Of a stretch of 64,000 bases of DNA, positions 1 through 9,486 are shown one piece after another. The translations under genes were made by a program, and so were the position numbers. The DNA lies in NCBI GenBank assembly GCA_963934845.1, contig CAWWAG010000005.1, positions 1 through 64,000 of the forward strand. Direction: 5' to 3'. The notes below the pieces were generated by a model, which saw only the letters and a program-made list of their open reading frames with translations, was not told the origin of the DNA and ran no database searches. Within the stretch, counting starts at the first letter, position 1. Each line of letters starts with the position of its first letter. The stretch comes from Marimicrobium sp963934845. GTDB taxonomy: Bacteria > Pseudomonadota > Gammaproteobacteria > Pseudomonadales > Halieaceae.

Positions 1-2121
1 GGGCAGATCAGTCAGGTCAACTGTGATTATCACGACCTACATAACGCGATCCGCGCTGGCGGAATTGGCTCTGTTATTAATGAAGTTAATGTGGATACGG
101 TGAACGAACTTCAACGTATCGCGGTTCAGGAGACTCGACTGGGCATTCCGCTGCTGATCGGACGCGATGTCATCCACGGATTTAGAACGATTTTCCCGAT
201 TCCCCTGGGACAGGCGGCCAGCTGGAACCCTGACCTGGTCCGACAAGGCGCGCGAATCGCCGCGTTGGAGGCGGCCACGGCCGGGGTCAACTGGACCTTT
301 GCACCGATGATAGATATCACCCGCGATCCCCGCTGGGGCAGGATTGCTGAATCTCTTGGCGAGGATCCATATCTGTGTAGCGAGCTTGGCGCAGCAATGA
401 TCGAGGGCTTCCAGGGTGAACATCTGGAGGCACCGGGCGCCATCGCCGCCTGCGCAAAGCATTTCGCCGGCTACGGTGCCGTTGAGGGGGGATTGGACTA
501 TAACAACGCCAATATCCCGGAGAATGAACTGCGCAATGTCTACCTTCGGCCCTTTAAAGCTGCGGTAGATGCCGGGGTCATGACGTTCATGGCTGCGTTT
601 AATGATCTCAATGGCGTCCCCGCATCGGGCAATGAATTCCTGATGAAGCAGGTGCTGCGCACCGAGTGGAACTTCGACGGGCTTGTCGTGAGTGATTGGG
701 ATTCCATACATCAGCTGTCGGTACACGGGTTCACCAGGGACGATAAAGACGCTGCCTTCGAAGCAGCCAACGCCGGCGTCGACATGGAGATGGCCAGCCG
801 CACCTATTCCAACCATATTCCGGCACTGATCGAGGAAGGTCGTATTGACCAGCAGACAGTCGACAACATGGTCTACAATATTTTGCTGGTCAAGCTGCGA
901 CTAGGCCTGTTCGAAGACCCCTACACCCATCCATCGCGCTTGCCGCAACTGCTCAACGAAGAGCATCTGCAGGCCGCCAGAGAGAGCGCTCGGCAGAGTT
1001 GTGTGCTGCTAAAGAACAATCATTGCACCCTGCCGCTCTCACCCGACCAGCTGTCCTCACTGGCGGTCATCGGCCCACTTGCGGATGACCCCTACGAGCA
1101 GCTGGGCACCTGGGTATTCGACGGCGACTCAAGGGACAGCCAGACCTGCCTGCAGGCCATTCAGGCGCAGGTTGGCGACAGTATGGCTATTCACTGGTCG
1201 CCAGGCTTAGAATCATCCCGCCACCGCGACCACAATGGCTTTGACGATGCAATACAGGCGGCGCGCGACAGCGACGCGGTGGTGATGATTATGGGTGAGG
1301 AGTCCATCCTGTCTGGCGAGGCACACTGCCGCGCCGAGATCAATCTGCCGGGCGCCCAGGAGCACCTGATCGAGGCGATTGCCGAGACTGGAAAGCCCAT
1401 CATCCTTGTTATCATGGCCGGCCGGCCGCTGACCCTGTCGAATATCATCGACAAGGTAGATGCCGTTCTCTATGCCTGGCACCCGGGCACCATGGGCGGG
1501 CCCGCTATAGCGGATCTTCTGTTCGGGCTCGAGTCCCCATCCGGTAAACTGCCGGTTACATTTCCGCGCGTTGTGGGGCAGGTTCCAATTTATTACGCCC
1601 GCAAGAACACCGGCCGCCCCGCCACTCACGACAATATTACCCATATCGACGACATTGATGGCCAGGCCGCGCAAACATCACTTGGCATGTCGGCCTTCTA
1701 CCTGGACGCGGGATTTACACCGCAGTTCCCCTTTGGTTACGGCCTGTCCTACACCCACTTCGAGTACAGTGACATTGTCGTTTCCGCAGAACATGCCCGG
1801 CTGGGCGAGAATATCGAGGTTAGCGCTACTGTTTGCAATGCCGGTGAGTGCGAGGCAGAAGAAGTCGTCCAGCTGTATATCCGTGATACGGTGGGCAATG
1901 TCACCCGCCCGGTGCGTGAACTTAAAGGCTTTACCCGAGTGCGCCTGGCTGCAGGCGAACACCGACGCGTCAGCTTTACCCTCAGCAGTGAAGATCTTGC
2001 GTTTCACAACCGCAAGATGGAACTGGTGACCGAGGCCGGCTGGTTCCATGCCTGGATTGGCGGCGACTCCGACGCCCCGCTATGGGTTCCATTCGAACTG
2101 CACGAGCCCGGCCATGAGTGA
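1..2121 (+). CDS. GH3 beta-glucosidase (BglX-like), 5' end missing
   Basis: Glycoside hydrolase family 3 enzyme, expected to release glucose from the non-reducing end of beta-glucan oligosaccharides. The reading frame is open from the first base, which encodes GQISQ, matching the GQM(T/S)Q motif near the start of GH3 catalytic domains, so the start codon and any signal peptide lie upstream. The KHFAGYGA motif and the VVSDWDS motif (nucleophile Asp codon at 694-696) are intact; a candidate acid/base Glu is in SGEA (codon 1318-1320). The last 120 or so residues look like the fibronectin III-like domain of BglX-type enzymes, after the PFGYGLSYT motif. The sugar transporter gene starts 12 bases after the stop, so the two are probably co-transcribed. 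The family is certain; substrate linkage cannot be read from sequence. Whether it is periplasmic is unknown because the N-terminus is missing. Confidence 0.93.
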   Translation, partial: GQISQVNCDYHDLHNAIRAGGIGSVINEVNVDTVNELQRIAVQETRLGIPLLIGRDVIHGFRTIFPIPLGQAASWNPDLVRQGARIAALEAATAGVNWTFAPMIDITRDPRWGRIAESLGEDPYLCSELGAAMIEGFQGEHLEAPGAIAACAKHFAGYGAVEGGLDYNNANIPENELRNVYLRPFKAAVDAGVMTFMAAFNDLNGVPASGNEFLMKQVLRTEWNFDGLVVSDWDSIHQLSVHGFTRDDKDAAFEAANAGVDMEMASRTYSNHIPALIEEGRIDQQTVDNMVYNILLVKLRLGLFEDPYTHPSRLPQLLNEEHLQAARESARQSCVLLKNNHCTLPLSPDQLSSLAVIGPLADDPYEQLGTWVFDGDSRDSQTCLQAIQAQVGDSMAIHWSPGLESSRHRDHNGFDDAIQAARDSDAVVMIMGEESILSGEAHCRAEINLPGAQEHLIEAIAETGKPIILVIMAGRPLTLSNIIDKVDAVLYAWHPGTMGGPAIADLLFGLESPSGKLPVTFPRVVGQVPIYYARKNTGRPATHDNITHIDDIDGQAAQTSLGMSAFYLDAGFTPQFPFGYGLSYTHFEYSDIVVSAEHARLGENIEVSATVCNAGECEAEEVVQLYIRDTVGNVTRPVRELKGFTRVRLAAGEHRRVSFTLSSEDLAFHNRKMELVTEAGWFHAWIGGDSDAPLWVPFELHEPGHE

Positions 2122-2133
2122 TAACTCCCTACT

Positions 2134-3717
2134 ATGACTGAACAACGCCGCTTTACGGTTAGCACAGCCCTCATCGTTGCACTGGGAGGCTTCCTGATGG
2201 GCTTCGATGCCTCGGTGATCTCCGGCGTGGTTGGCTTTATCGAGGTCGAGTTTTCACTGAGCAAGATTGAACTGGGCTGGTCAGTCGCATCTCTGGCCTT
2301 CATGGCGACATTTGCCATGCTCGGCGCCGGCCCGTTGAGCGACCGACTGGGGCGCAAACCGGTACTGCAATTGGCGGCACTGATGTTTGCGCTATCGGCG
2401 GTCTGGTCCGCGCTGGCAGGATCCTTTATCGAACTGGTGATTGCACGTATGGTCGGCGGGCTGGGCGTGGGCGCAGCGCTGATCATCGCACCGATGTACA
2501 TTGCCGAACTGTCACCCCCTGCGCTGCGCGGACGCATGGTTTCCCTCAACCAGCTCAATATTGTCGTCGGAATCTCGGTTGCCTTCTTCAGCAACTACCT
2601 GATTTTGCAACTGGGTGCGTCCACTGCCGACTGGGCGGCAGCGCTGAATTTTGACGTGTGGAACTGGCGCTGGATGCTGGGCCTGGAGGCACTGCCCGCG
2701 GTGCTCTACCTTCTGTTGCTGCTCAAGGTACCCGAAAGCCCGCGCTGGCTGATCATGCGTAATCGCGACGGGGAAGCACTAACCACATTGCGGCGCGCTT
2801 ATGGCACCAAACAGGCCGACGCACAGTTGGCGACAATCCGCGAGAATATCGCACTGAACAGCCAGGCCGAGGGCCATCAGCAGCCACTGGGCTACCTTTT
2901 TCGCAAGCCCATGCGACTGGTTTTATTGATTGGTGTGAGTGTCGCCGTGCTGCAGCAAATTACGGGTATCAACTCGGTCTTTTTCTATGCGCCGATGATT
3001 TTCGAACAATCCGGCATCGGCACCGATGCCGCCTTTATGCAGGCCATCCTGGTGGGACTGACCAACCTGATCTTTACCCTTGTGGCAATGGCACTGATCG
3101 ACAGTTTCGGGCGCAGACCTATTCTTCTGACCGGGGTAGCTGGCATTGTATTCTTCATGTTCCTGCTGGCCTGGGCCTTCAACTCAGCCACCTACTCGCT
3201 GACCGCAGACACCATAACCCAGCTCAGCGCGGGTATCGATCGCTTCGCGCTGCAGTCTTTGCAGGGTGTCACTTTCCACAGCGACATCGAGTTCAAGAGC
3301 GCACTGGCTGCAGCCATGAGTACCGAACAGGTGCAGCGTCATGAATCGGAGCTGATTGCGGCAGCCATCAACATGAACCCACAGCTCATCCTGTTTGGCA
3401 TACTGGGATTTGTCGCGAGTTTCGCAGTGTCATTGGGCCCGGTGATGTGGGTGCTTTTTTCCGAACTGTTCCCAAACCGTGTGCGCGCCATAGCCATTTC
3501 TTTCGTCGGATTTATCAATTCTGGTGTTAGTTTTCTGGTGCAACTGTTATTCCCATGGCAGTTAGCAAACGTGGGCATTGCAGGCACATTTTTCATCTAT
3601 GGTGTCTTTGCCATCATCGGCTGGTTAATCATTGCTCGACTACTGCCTGAGACACGGGGTAAGTCATTGGAAGAAATAGAACAACAACTTGTCGCGCCTA
3701 CAGGCGGCACAAAATGA
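2134..3717 (+). CDS. Sugar porter family MFS transporter
   Basis: Inner-membrane sugar:H+ symporter of the sugar porter family of the major facilitator superfamily, with 12 predicted membrane segments. Family signatures are present: GPLSDRLGRKP (residues 66-76) in the loop after helix 2, PESPRWL at the end of the N-terminal half, QQITGINSVFFYAP in helix 7 (sugar-binding QQ pair) and PETRGKSLEEIE at the C-terminus. At 527 residues it is longer than the usual 460-490; the excess is a polar stretch of roughly 65 residues (about 360-425) between helices 9 and 10, predicted to face the periplasm. It lies between a GH3 gene and an exported hydrolase gene, which it overlaps by four bases (ATGA). The context points to uptake of glucose or a short glucan product. 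The exact sugar is not readable. Confidence 0.93.
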   Translation: MTEQRRFTVSTALIVALGGFLMGFDASVISGVVGFIEVEFSLSKIELGWSVASLAFMATFAMLGAGPLSDRLGRKPVLQLAALMFALSAVWSALAGSFIELVIARMVGGLGVGAALIIAPMYIAELSPPALRGRMVSLNQLNIVVGISVAFFSNYLILQLGASTADWAAALNFDVWNWRWMLGLEALPAVLYLLLLLKVPESPRWLIMRNRDGEALTTLRRAYGTKQADAQLATIRENIALNSQAEGHQQPLGYLFRKPMRLVLLIGVSVAVLQQITGINSVFFYAPMIFEQSGIGTDAAFMQAILVGLTNLIFTLVAMALIDSFGRRPILLTGVAGIVFFMFLLAWAFNSATYSLTADTITQLSAGIDRFALQSLQGVTFHSDIEFKSALAAAMSTEQVQRHESELIAAAINMNPQLILFGILGFVASFAVSLGPVMWVLFSELFPNRVRAIAISFVGFINSGVSFLVQLLFPWQLANVGIAGTFFIYGVFAIIGWLIIARLLPETRGKSLEEIEQQLVAPTGGTK

Positions 3718-5054
3718 CGGGGGCCACTACCATGAGACACGTTCTATTTGCGTTTACATTTGCACTGCTCGGTGCCGGCCATACATGGGCACAGGGGTCC
3801 CCCGCGCCCGAACCTGAGAACACGACAATGCAACCGATCAAGGTGGAAATCGTTCAGAGCGACGGTAAATACCAGCTCCTGCGCGGCGGCAAGCCCTACG
3901 TTATTCGCGGCGCCGGCATCGATCACAGTGACCTGGAGACCTTCAAGGCACACGGCGGCAACTCGCTCAGAACCTGGGCAGTAGATGACGGGCCGATACC
4001 GGCGCGCGAGCTACTGGACAAGGCTCATGCCCTGGGTCTCACTGTGTCCTTGTGCCTGGAGTTTGCCCGTGAGCGCCACGGCTTCGATTACAACGATGCC
4101 GCGGCCGTAGCGCGCCAGAAAGAAGAGACTCGAGCCCGAATTATCGCACACAAGGACCACCCCGCCCTACTCACCTGGATCATCGGTAATGAACTGAACT
4201 TTGACTACGATAATCCCAAGGTGTTCGATGCGGTGAATGATGTCTCCAAAATGATTCACGACATTGACCCGAACCACCCAACAACGACGGCGCTGGCGGG
4301 AGCAGACAAGCGCGTGATGAGAGACGTACAGGAACGTGCCGGCGATCTGGATTTTCTGAGTTTCCAGCTCTACGCCGACGTGGTTAATCTGCCAAAATAC
4401 GTCAAGCAAAGCGACTACACAGGCCCCTACTTCGTGACAGAGTGGGGCGCTGTGGGTCACTGGGAGGTCTTCAAAACTCGCTGGGATGCACCGGTCGAAC
4501 AAACCAGCTCAGAAAAAGCAGCCACCTACGCCAACAGCTATTTAAAGGTAATACAAGAGCACGGTGACCAGATTATTGGTAGCTATGTGTTCCTATGGGG
4601 ACAAAAGCAGGAGCGGACCGGCACCTGGTACGGCATGTTTACCGAGGACGGCTCTTCCACCGAAGCCGTGGACGTCATGTACTATATCTGGAACAACAAA
4701 TGGCCTGACAACCGGGCGCCAAGGGTTAGCCGTCTCGCCATCAACGGCAAAGTCGGCTACGACAATATTACGCTTTGGCGCGGCAAGGAATACCCTGCTG
4801 AGCTGAACGCGGTAGACTCCGATAACGACGCACTGACCTACCACTGGGAAGTTCGAGAGGAAAGCAAAGCAAAAGAGATAGGGGGTGACAAAGAAGTCAT
4901 CCCGCCCCTTATCGAAGGCTTGATAAGCAGCGAGTCCGGACCCAAGATATCAATTAAAGCGCCGGAAAAAGGCGGTGCCTACCGCCTTTTTGTCTACGTT
5001 TCTGATGGCAATAACAATACCGGTCATTCCAATACACCTTTCTACGTCAAGTGA
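3714..5054 (+). CDS. Exported TIM-barrel glycoside hydrolase, family unassigned
   Basis: Predicted retaining glycoside hydrolase of clan GH-A, exported. The N-terminus has a signal peptide (MRHVLFAFTF... to about TWAQG); translation may begin at 3714, overlapping the transporter stop, or at the ATG at 3732. Residues about 45-340 resemble the GH2/GH5-type TIM barrel: NSLRTW, then IIGNELN with a candidate acid/base Glu160, and VTEWGAVGHWE with a candidate nucleophile Glu243. The C-terminal 110 residues look like an Ig-like beta-sandwich (DSDNDALTYHWEV is typical). Unlike true GH2 beta-galactosidases, there are no N-terminal jelly-roll domains. The closest family descriptor I can give is 'GH2 TIM-barrel domain protein'; I cannot assign a CAZy family. 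It sits between a sugar transporter and a GH3 gene, so endo- or exo-action on a beta-glucan is the natural inference. Confidence 0.82.
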   Translation: MTGATTMRHVLFAFTFALLGAGHTWAQGSPAPEPENTTMQPIKVEIVQSDGKYQLLRGGKPYVIRGAGIDHSDLETFKAHGGNSLRTWAVDDGPIPARELLDKAHALGLTVSLCLEFARERHGFDYNDAAAVARQKEETRARIIAHKDHPALLTWIIGNELNFDYDNPKVFDAVNDVSKMIHDIDPNHPTTTALAGADKRVMRDVQERAGDLDFLSFQLYADVVNLPKYVKQSDYTGPYFVTEWGAVGHWEVFKTRWDAPVEQTSSEKAATYANSYLKVIQEHGDQIIGSYVFLWGQKQERTGTWYGMFTEDGSSTEAVDVMYYIWNNKWPDNRAPRVSRLAINGKVGYDNITLWRGKEYPAELNAVDSDNDALTYHWEVREESKAKEIGGDKEVIPPLIEGLISSESGPKISIKAPEKGGAYRLFVYVSDGNNNTGHSNTPFYVK

Positions 5055-5087
5055 CCGAAATCCAACCCTAACGGAGCGACACTGGCA

Positions 5088-6869
5088 ATGCTGAACCACC
5101 CAGACATAGCACCTCGAGTCGAGGCGCTGCTAGCACGCATGAGCCTTGATCAAAAAATCGGCCAGATGACACAGACCGAACGCATGGCAATCACGCCGGC
5201 CGAGGTCAAAACTTTCCACATTGGCTCCGTCCTGAGTGGAGGAGGCTCCGCGCCGGGCGACAACCTGCCCACCGACTGGGTGAACATGAACGATGCCTAC
5301 TGGGCTGCGTCAATGGAAGCCGATGAAAACCACCTTGCCATACCAATAATCTATGGTGTCGACGCCGTCCACGGCAACAATAATGTTCTGGGGGCCACCG
5401 TATTTCCACATAATATTGGCCTCGGTGCCGCCAATGATCCCGACCTGATAGAGCGCATCGCCCGTGTTACCGCTGAAGAAATACTCGCTACCGGTGTCGA
5501 GTGGACCTTCGCGCCCACCCTGGCCGTGGCACAGGACCATCACTGGGGCCGGACCTATGAAAGCTACTCAGAGAATCCCGCACTGGTGGCAAGCTATGCC
5601 GCTCGCTTCGTCCAGGGTCTGCAGGGCAACCTGGGCGATGACAGCGTGGTTGCCTGTGTCAAGCACTGGGTAGGCGATGGCGGTACCACCCATGGTATCG
5701 ATCAGGGCGAAACCACACTGATTTGGGACCAGCTGGAGTCTACACACATGACGCCCTATTACCCGGCGCTGCAAGCCGGCGTTATGACTGTCATGGTCTC
5801 CTTTAATAGCTGGAACGGTGACAAGTGTCATGGCAGTCACTACCTTTTGACCGAGGTTTTGAAGCACCAGCTGGATTTCAATGGCTACATTATTTCTGAC
5901 TGGGACGGCATCGATTACCTGTCCGAGAGTTACTGCGAAGCCATTGCCATGAGTGTCAACGCCGGCATTGATATGTTTATGGTCTCGGAGAACTGGCGCT
6001 CCTTTATCGATCACCTGCGCTGGCACGTAGAGCGCGGTAACGTAGCCATGGCGCGTATTGACGACGCGGTGCGCCGTATTCTGAGCGTTAAGTTCGCCTA
6101 TGGATTGTTCGAAAAGCCGCGGCCCCTGGACCGTCCTTGGTCCAATGACCCTGGGTTTGGTGGCGCCGTGCACCGCGAGGTGGCCTGTGAGGCCGTTCGC
6201 AAATCGCTGGTGCTGCTCAAGAACGAATCCCGGCTGCTGCCACTGCAGCCGCAGGCCCGGATCCTGGTCGCCGGCAAAAATGCCCATAACCGTGGTCACC
6301 AGTGCGGCGGCTTTACCGTTGCATGGCAGGGTGCCACCGACAACGAGACTATTATCGGCGGCAGTTCGATCTGGGAAGGCATAGAGGCGATCGCATCACA
6401 GGCTACTCTGGATATCGACGGCACTGGCGCGGATTCGGCGGCACATGACGTGGGCATCGTGGTAATTGGCGAAACACCTTACGCCGAGGGTATGGGCGAT
6501 ATCCGCGATGGTGACGACGTTATCATTCAGGCGGGCTCGCAGATCAAGGGTCTACTCAAGGTGCTGGAGCCTTACGGCAGCTCCCTGACGTTGAACCAAC
6601 TCCACCCGGAGGACCTGCAAACCATCACCAACATCAGCGACCAGGGTATCCCCGTTGTGGTCGTACTTATTACTGGTCGCCCACTACTCATTGATTCGGA
6701 GATGGATGCCGCCACTGCATTCGTTGCCGCATGGCTGCCAGGTTCTGAAGGCCAGGGTATCGCTCAGGTGCTGTTTGGCGAGCACGATTTTACTGGCAAG
6801 CTGTCATTTACCTGGCCGGCGCAGGAGGATTCAACGCTGTTTCCACTGGGTTACGGGCTGACATACTGA
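5088..6869 (+). CDS. GH3 beta-glucosidase/exo-glucanase without signal peptide
   Basis: Second GH3 enzyme, resembling the exo-1,3/1,4-beta-glucanase branch (plant ExoI and bacterial ExoP types): KIGQMTQTER near residue 25, SVLSGGGSAP, a KHWVGDGGT loop, and IISDWDGID with nucleophile Asp271. A Glu in the GETPYAEGMGD region is the candidate acid/base in the second domain. It ends at LFPLGYGLTY, so it has the two catalytic domains but no C-terminal fibronectin or carbohydrate-binding domain. The protein starts MLNHPDIAPRVEALL with no signal peptide, whereas characterised enzymes of this branch are usually exported; a cytoplasmic location is therefore likely. The glucokinase start codon follows three bases after the stop, which fits intracellular release of glucose and immediate phosphorylation. 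Confidence 0.93.
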   Translation: MLNHPDIAPRVEALLARMSLDQKIGQMTQTERMAITPAEVKTFHIGSVLSGGGSAPGDNLPTDWVNMNDAYWAASMEADENHLAIPIIYGVDAVHGNNNVLGATVFPHNIGLGAANDPDLIERIARVTAEEILATGVEWTFAPTLAVAQDHHWGRTYESYSENPALVASYAARFVQGLQGNLGDDSVVACVKHWVGDGGTTHGIDQGETTLIWDQLESTHMTPYYPALQAGVMTVMVSFNSWNGDKCHGSHYLLTEVLKHQLDFNGYIISDWDGIDYLSESYCEAIAMSVNAGIDMFMVSENWRSFIDHLRWHVERGNVAMARIDDAVRRILSVKFAYGLFEKPRPLDRPWSNDPGFGGAVHREVACEAVRKSLVLLKNESRLLPLQPQARILVAGKNAHNRGHQCGGFTVAWQGATDNETIIGGSSIWEGIEAIASQATLDIDGTGADSAAHDVGIVVIGETPYAEGMGDIRDGDDVIIQAGSQIKGLLKVLEPYGSSLTLNQLHPEDLQTITNISDQGIPVVVVLITGRPLLIDSEMDAATAFVAAWLPGSEGQGIAQVLFGEHDFTGKLSFTWPAQEDSTLFPLGYGLTY

Positions 6870-6872
6870 GCC

Positions 6873-7820
6873 ATGAGCGAACCCCTGCACATCGTCGCCG
6901 ACATCGGCGGCACCAATGCCCGCTTTGCCTGCCTCGAGTCTGGCGCAGACACGCTTCTTGGAATCGAGGTGTTTCCCTGTGCAGAATTTGCGTTTCTGGC
7001 CGATGCCCTTGGCACCTATATCGAGCGACGACACGTTGAGAATGTGGGTCGCATCTGTCTCGCAGTAGCCGGACCCGTAGAGGCAGACTGGATAGACCTG
7101 CCCAATAATCACTGGGCCTTCAGTCAGAGGGAACTGGCCCGATCACTAGCAGCTCCGGTGAACGTCATTAATGACTTCAGCGCGCAGATGCTGAGTATCG
7201 ACGGACTCGATGACAGCGATCTGGATTGGCTGAGTGACGCCCGCCCAGCCACCGATGGCGGTATCAGGACCGTTGTGGGACCCGGCACGGGTTTGGGCGT
7301 CTCCGCTATGAACGTCAGCGGCGAGATACTGCCATCAGAAGGAGGCCACGTGGGATTCGCGCCAGTGGATGAGCATGAAATGGAACTGCTTAGGGTGCTG
7401 CGCCAACGCTATCAGCGCGTATCGGCCGAACGAGTGCTGTCAGGCCCCGGACTTGCTAACCTGTACTGGGCCAATACGGTGCTCGACGGCAACGAACGGG
7501 AGTTGCCCGCTGCAGCAGTTACCGCCGGCGCCAAGGCAGGTGACCAATACTGCCTGAGTGCCGTGCACGATTTTTACAACATCCTTGCAGCCTATACGGG
7601 CGACGTTGCGCTTATGATGGGTGCCACCAGTGGCGTTTATTTATCGGGCGGCATTCTGCCCAGGATACCTGAGTTTCTCGACAAGGATCGTTTTCGACAA
7701 CGCTTCGAGGACAAGGGACGATTCTCTTCATTTAACGCCGGAATACCACTGGCAATCATTCGCGCAGAACACCCAGGCTTGAAAGGCTGTGCACAGGCCT
7801 TAAGACGCATGGGCATCTGA
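6873..7820 (+). CDS. glk: Glucokinase
   Basis: ATP-dependent glucokinase of the bacterial Glk (hexokinase-fold) family, producing glucose-6-phosphate in the cytoplasm. The phosphate-1 motif DIGGTNARF is at residues 10-18, a second glycine-rich motif VVGPGTGLGVS at about 134-144, and the EGGHVGF motif that contacts the sugar at about 155-161. The C-terminal half contains ATSGVYLSGGI, the adenosine motif. The length of 315 residues matches E. coli Glk (321). It lacks the Cys-rich zinc motif of ROK kinases. Placed between a cytoplasmic GH3 and a GPH symporter, it is the entry point into glycolysis for glucose released by this locus. Confidence 0.95.
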   Translation: MSEPLHIVADIGGTNARFACLESGADTLLGIEVFPCAEFAFLADALGTYIERRHVENVGRICLAVAGPVEADWIDLPNNHWAFSQRELARSLAAPVNVINDFSAQMLSIDGLDDSDLDWLSDARPATDGGIRTVVGPGTGLGVSAMNVSGEILPSEGGHVGFAPVDEHEMELLRVLRQRYQRVSAERVLSGPGLANLYWANTVLDGNERELPAAAVTAGAKAGDQYCLSAVHDFYNILAAYTGDVALMMGATSGVYLSGGILPRIPEFLDKDRFRQRFEDKGRFSSFNAGIPLAIIRAEHPGLKGCAQALRRMGI

Positions 7821-7835
7821 ACAAGGATAACCCCG

Positions 7836-9299
7836 ATGACAAAAGTCGCACACTACGACACCAAACCGGAAGACCGTATACCGTTGCTGATGAAGCTCGT
7901 CTACGGGCTGGGCGCGTTCGTCAATAACCTGTTGGCAGCGGCTATCGGCGGAATGACTATCGTACTCAATCTAGGGCTGGGCATGAATCCCGCGCTAGTG
8001 GGCCTGCTCGGTGCGCTGCCACGACTGATGGATGCGCTGACTGATCCACTGATGGGCTATATCTCGGACCATACCCGCTCTCGCTGGGGCAGACGCCGCC
8101 CCTACATTTTTGGAGGAGCAATCGCTGCGGGACTGATCTTCATCATGCTATGGCAGCTACCTGAAGGTGAAAGTGAGGACTATTATTTCTGGTCCTTCCT
8201 GATCGGATCCATGATTTTCTACCTGGCGTATACGGTATTCGCAACACCCTGGGTGGCGCTGGGTTACGAGCTGACACCGGACTATCACGAGCGCACCCGA
8301 CTGATGGCAGTGCAGAATTTCATGGGGCAGCTCGCCTACCTGATCTCGCCGTGGTTTCTATGGGTCATGCAGTACGAGTTGTTTTTCGATGACCTTGCCA
8401 GTGGCGCCAGCGGTTTAGCCGTCGTGATTGGCGTCGCCGTCATCGTTATCGGCATCCTCCCGGCCATCTTCCTGCGCGAGCGCTTTGTAGATATCGCAGT
8501 GACTGAGCAACAGAGCCTCGCAGTTCCAGCTGGGGAAATGAGTCCGTCTGGCTTGGACGGAAGTGTACGCGACTTTTTCCGCGGCTTTGTCACCGCGCTC
8601 AAATTCACGCCCTTCCTGAAACTCTGCATGGCAACCTTTCTGGTTTTCAATGGCTTTATGCTGGTGGCGTCTTTCCAGTTCTACGTCATCATTTACTACG
8701 TGTTTTCTGGCGACCAGGCGCTTGGGGCAGAATACGCCGGGTGGGCCGGAACCGTGTCCGCGTGCTCGACATTCTGCGTCATTTTCATAGTCAGTTGGCT
8801 TGCAACCAGAATTGGCAAACGCAGGGCATTCTTCGTGTCCACCGGCATATCCATGTTCGGCTACGCACTGAAATGGTTTTGTTACTCGCCGGAGTATCCT
8901 CTGCTGCTGCTATTACCGGCGCCATTTCTCGCCTTTGGTCTCGGCGGCCTTTTCACGCTTATGGGTTCGATGATCGCCGATGTCTGCGACCTCGATGAAC
9001 TGGAGTCGCACGAACGCCGCGAAGGTATGTTTGCCTCGATCTACTGGTGGGTGGTTAAACTCGGCATGGCGGCGGCGCTGGCTATCAGCGGGATCCTGCT
9101 TAACGCCACCGGTTTCGACGTTGATCTCGGTGGTGGCCAAGCAGCTGAAACCCTGCAGATGATGAGAATGTTTGACGTGTTAATCCCGCTACTGGCCTCC
9201 GCGATTGCGATCTGGCTGATTGCCTCCTACTCGGTGACAGAGCAGAAAGCCCATGAGGTGCGAGTGGCGCTTGAAGCGCGCCGAGGCAAGGCCGCATAA
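7836..9299 (+). CDS. GPH-family sugar:cation symporter (MFS)
   Basis: Inner-membrane symporter of the glycoside-pentoside-hexuronide:cation family (MelB-like), with about 12 membrane helices. The first helices contain the family motif DALTDPLMGYISD with Asp66 and Asp70 in the position used for cation coupling in MelB, followed by RSRWGRRRP (81-89). It starts 15 bases after the glucokinase stop and is the last gene of the run. It is unrelated in subfamily to the sugar-porter gene upstream, so the locus has two distinct inner-membrane routes. GPH proteins commonly carry disaccharides or glycosides, so a likely division is oligosaccharide entry here and monosaccharide entry through the other transporter; that split is inference. 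Confidence 0.92.
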   Translation: MTKVAHYDTKPEDRIPLLMKLVYGLGAFVNNLLAAAIGGMTIVLNLGLGMNPALVGLLGALPRLMDALTDPLMGYISDHTRSRWGRRRPYIFGGAIAAGLIFIMLWQLPEGESEDYYFWSFLIGSMIFYLAYTVFATPWVALGYELTPDYHERTRLMAVQNFMGQLAYLISPWFLWVMQYELFFDDLASGASGLAVVIGVAVIVIGILPAIFLRERFVDIAVTEQQSLAVPAGEMSPSGLDGSVRDFFRGFVTALKFTPFLKLCMATFLVFNGFMLVASFQFYVIIYYVFSGDQALGAEYAGWAGTVSACSTFCVIFIVSWLATRIGKRRAFFVSTGISMFGYALKWFCYSPEYPLLLLLPAPFLAFGLGGLFTLMGSMIADVCDLDELESHERREGMFASIYWWVVKLGMAAALAISGILLNATGFDVDLGGGQAAETLQMMRMFDVLIPLLASAIAIWLIASYSVTEQKAHEVRVALEARRGKAA

Positions 9300-9436
9300 C
9301 GTAATGTCTTAGCGTATAGACCGCCTGTGGGATCTGGCCTCAAGCTCGTCGGTCTGTCATGCCGCTCCACGGTAACCTCTCAGCAAGCGGATACATTCAT
9401 TGGGTGACCTGCATTAGCGGAGCGGTGCGCACCCAC

Positions 9437-9468
9437 AAAAAAAGCCGGGGCCCGATGCAGGTCCCGGC
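9437..9468 (-). terminator. Rho-independent terminator for the lipoprotein gene
   Basis: A nine-pair GC-rich stem (9444-9452 with 9460-9468, one G-U pair) with a seven-base loop is followed on the minus strand by seven T residues (A run at 9437-9443). It lies just beyond the stop of the minus-strand lipoprotein gene. The T run is only on that side, so it mainly terminates minus-strand transcription. Confidence 0.85.
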
Positions 9469-9486
9469 CTTCACTAGTCGTCAACC

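Noticed and set aside
5568..6299. Long open frame of 243 codons on the minus strand inside the second GH3 gene
   Set aside because: It lies fully antisense to a gene with intact family motifs, shows no protein-like features, and is explained by the high-GC codon bias of the sense strand.
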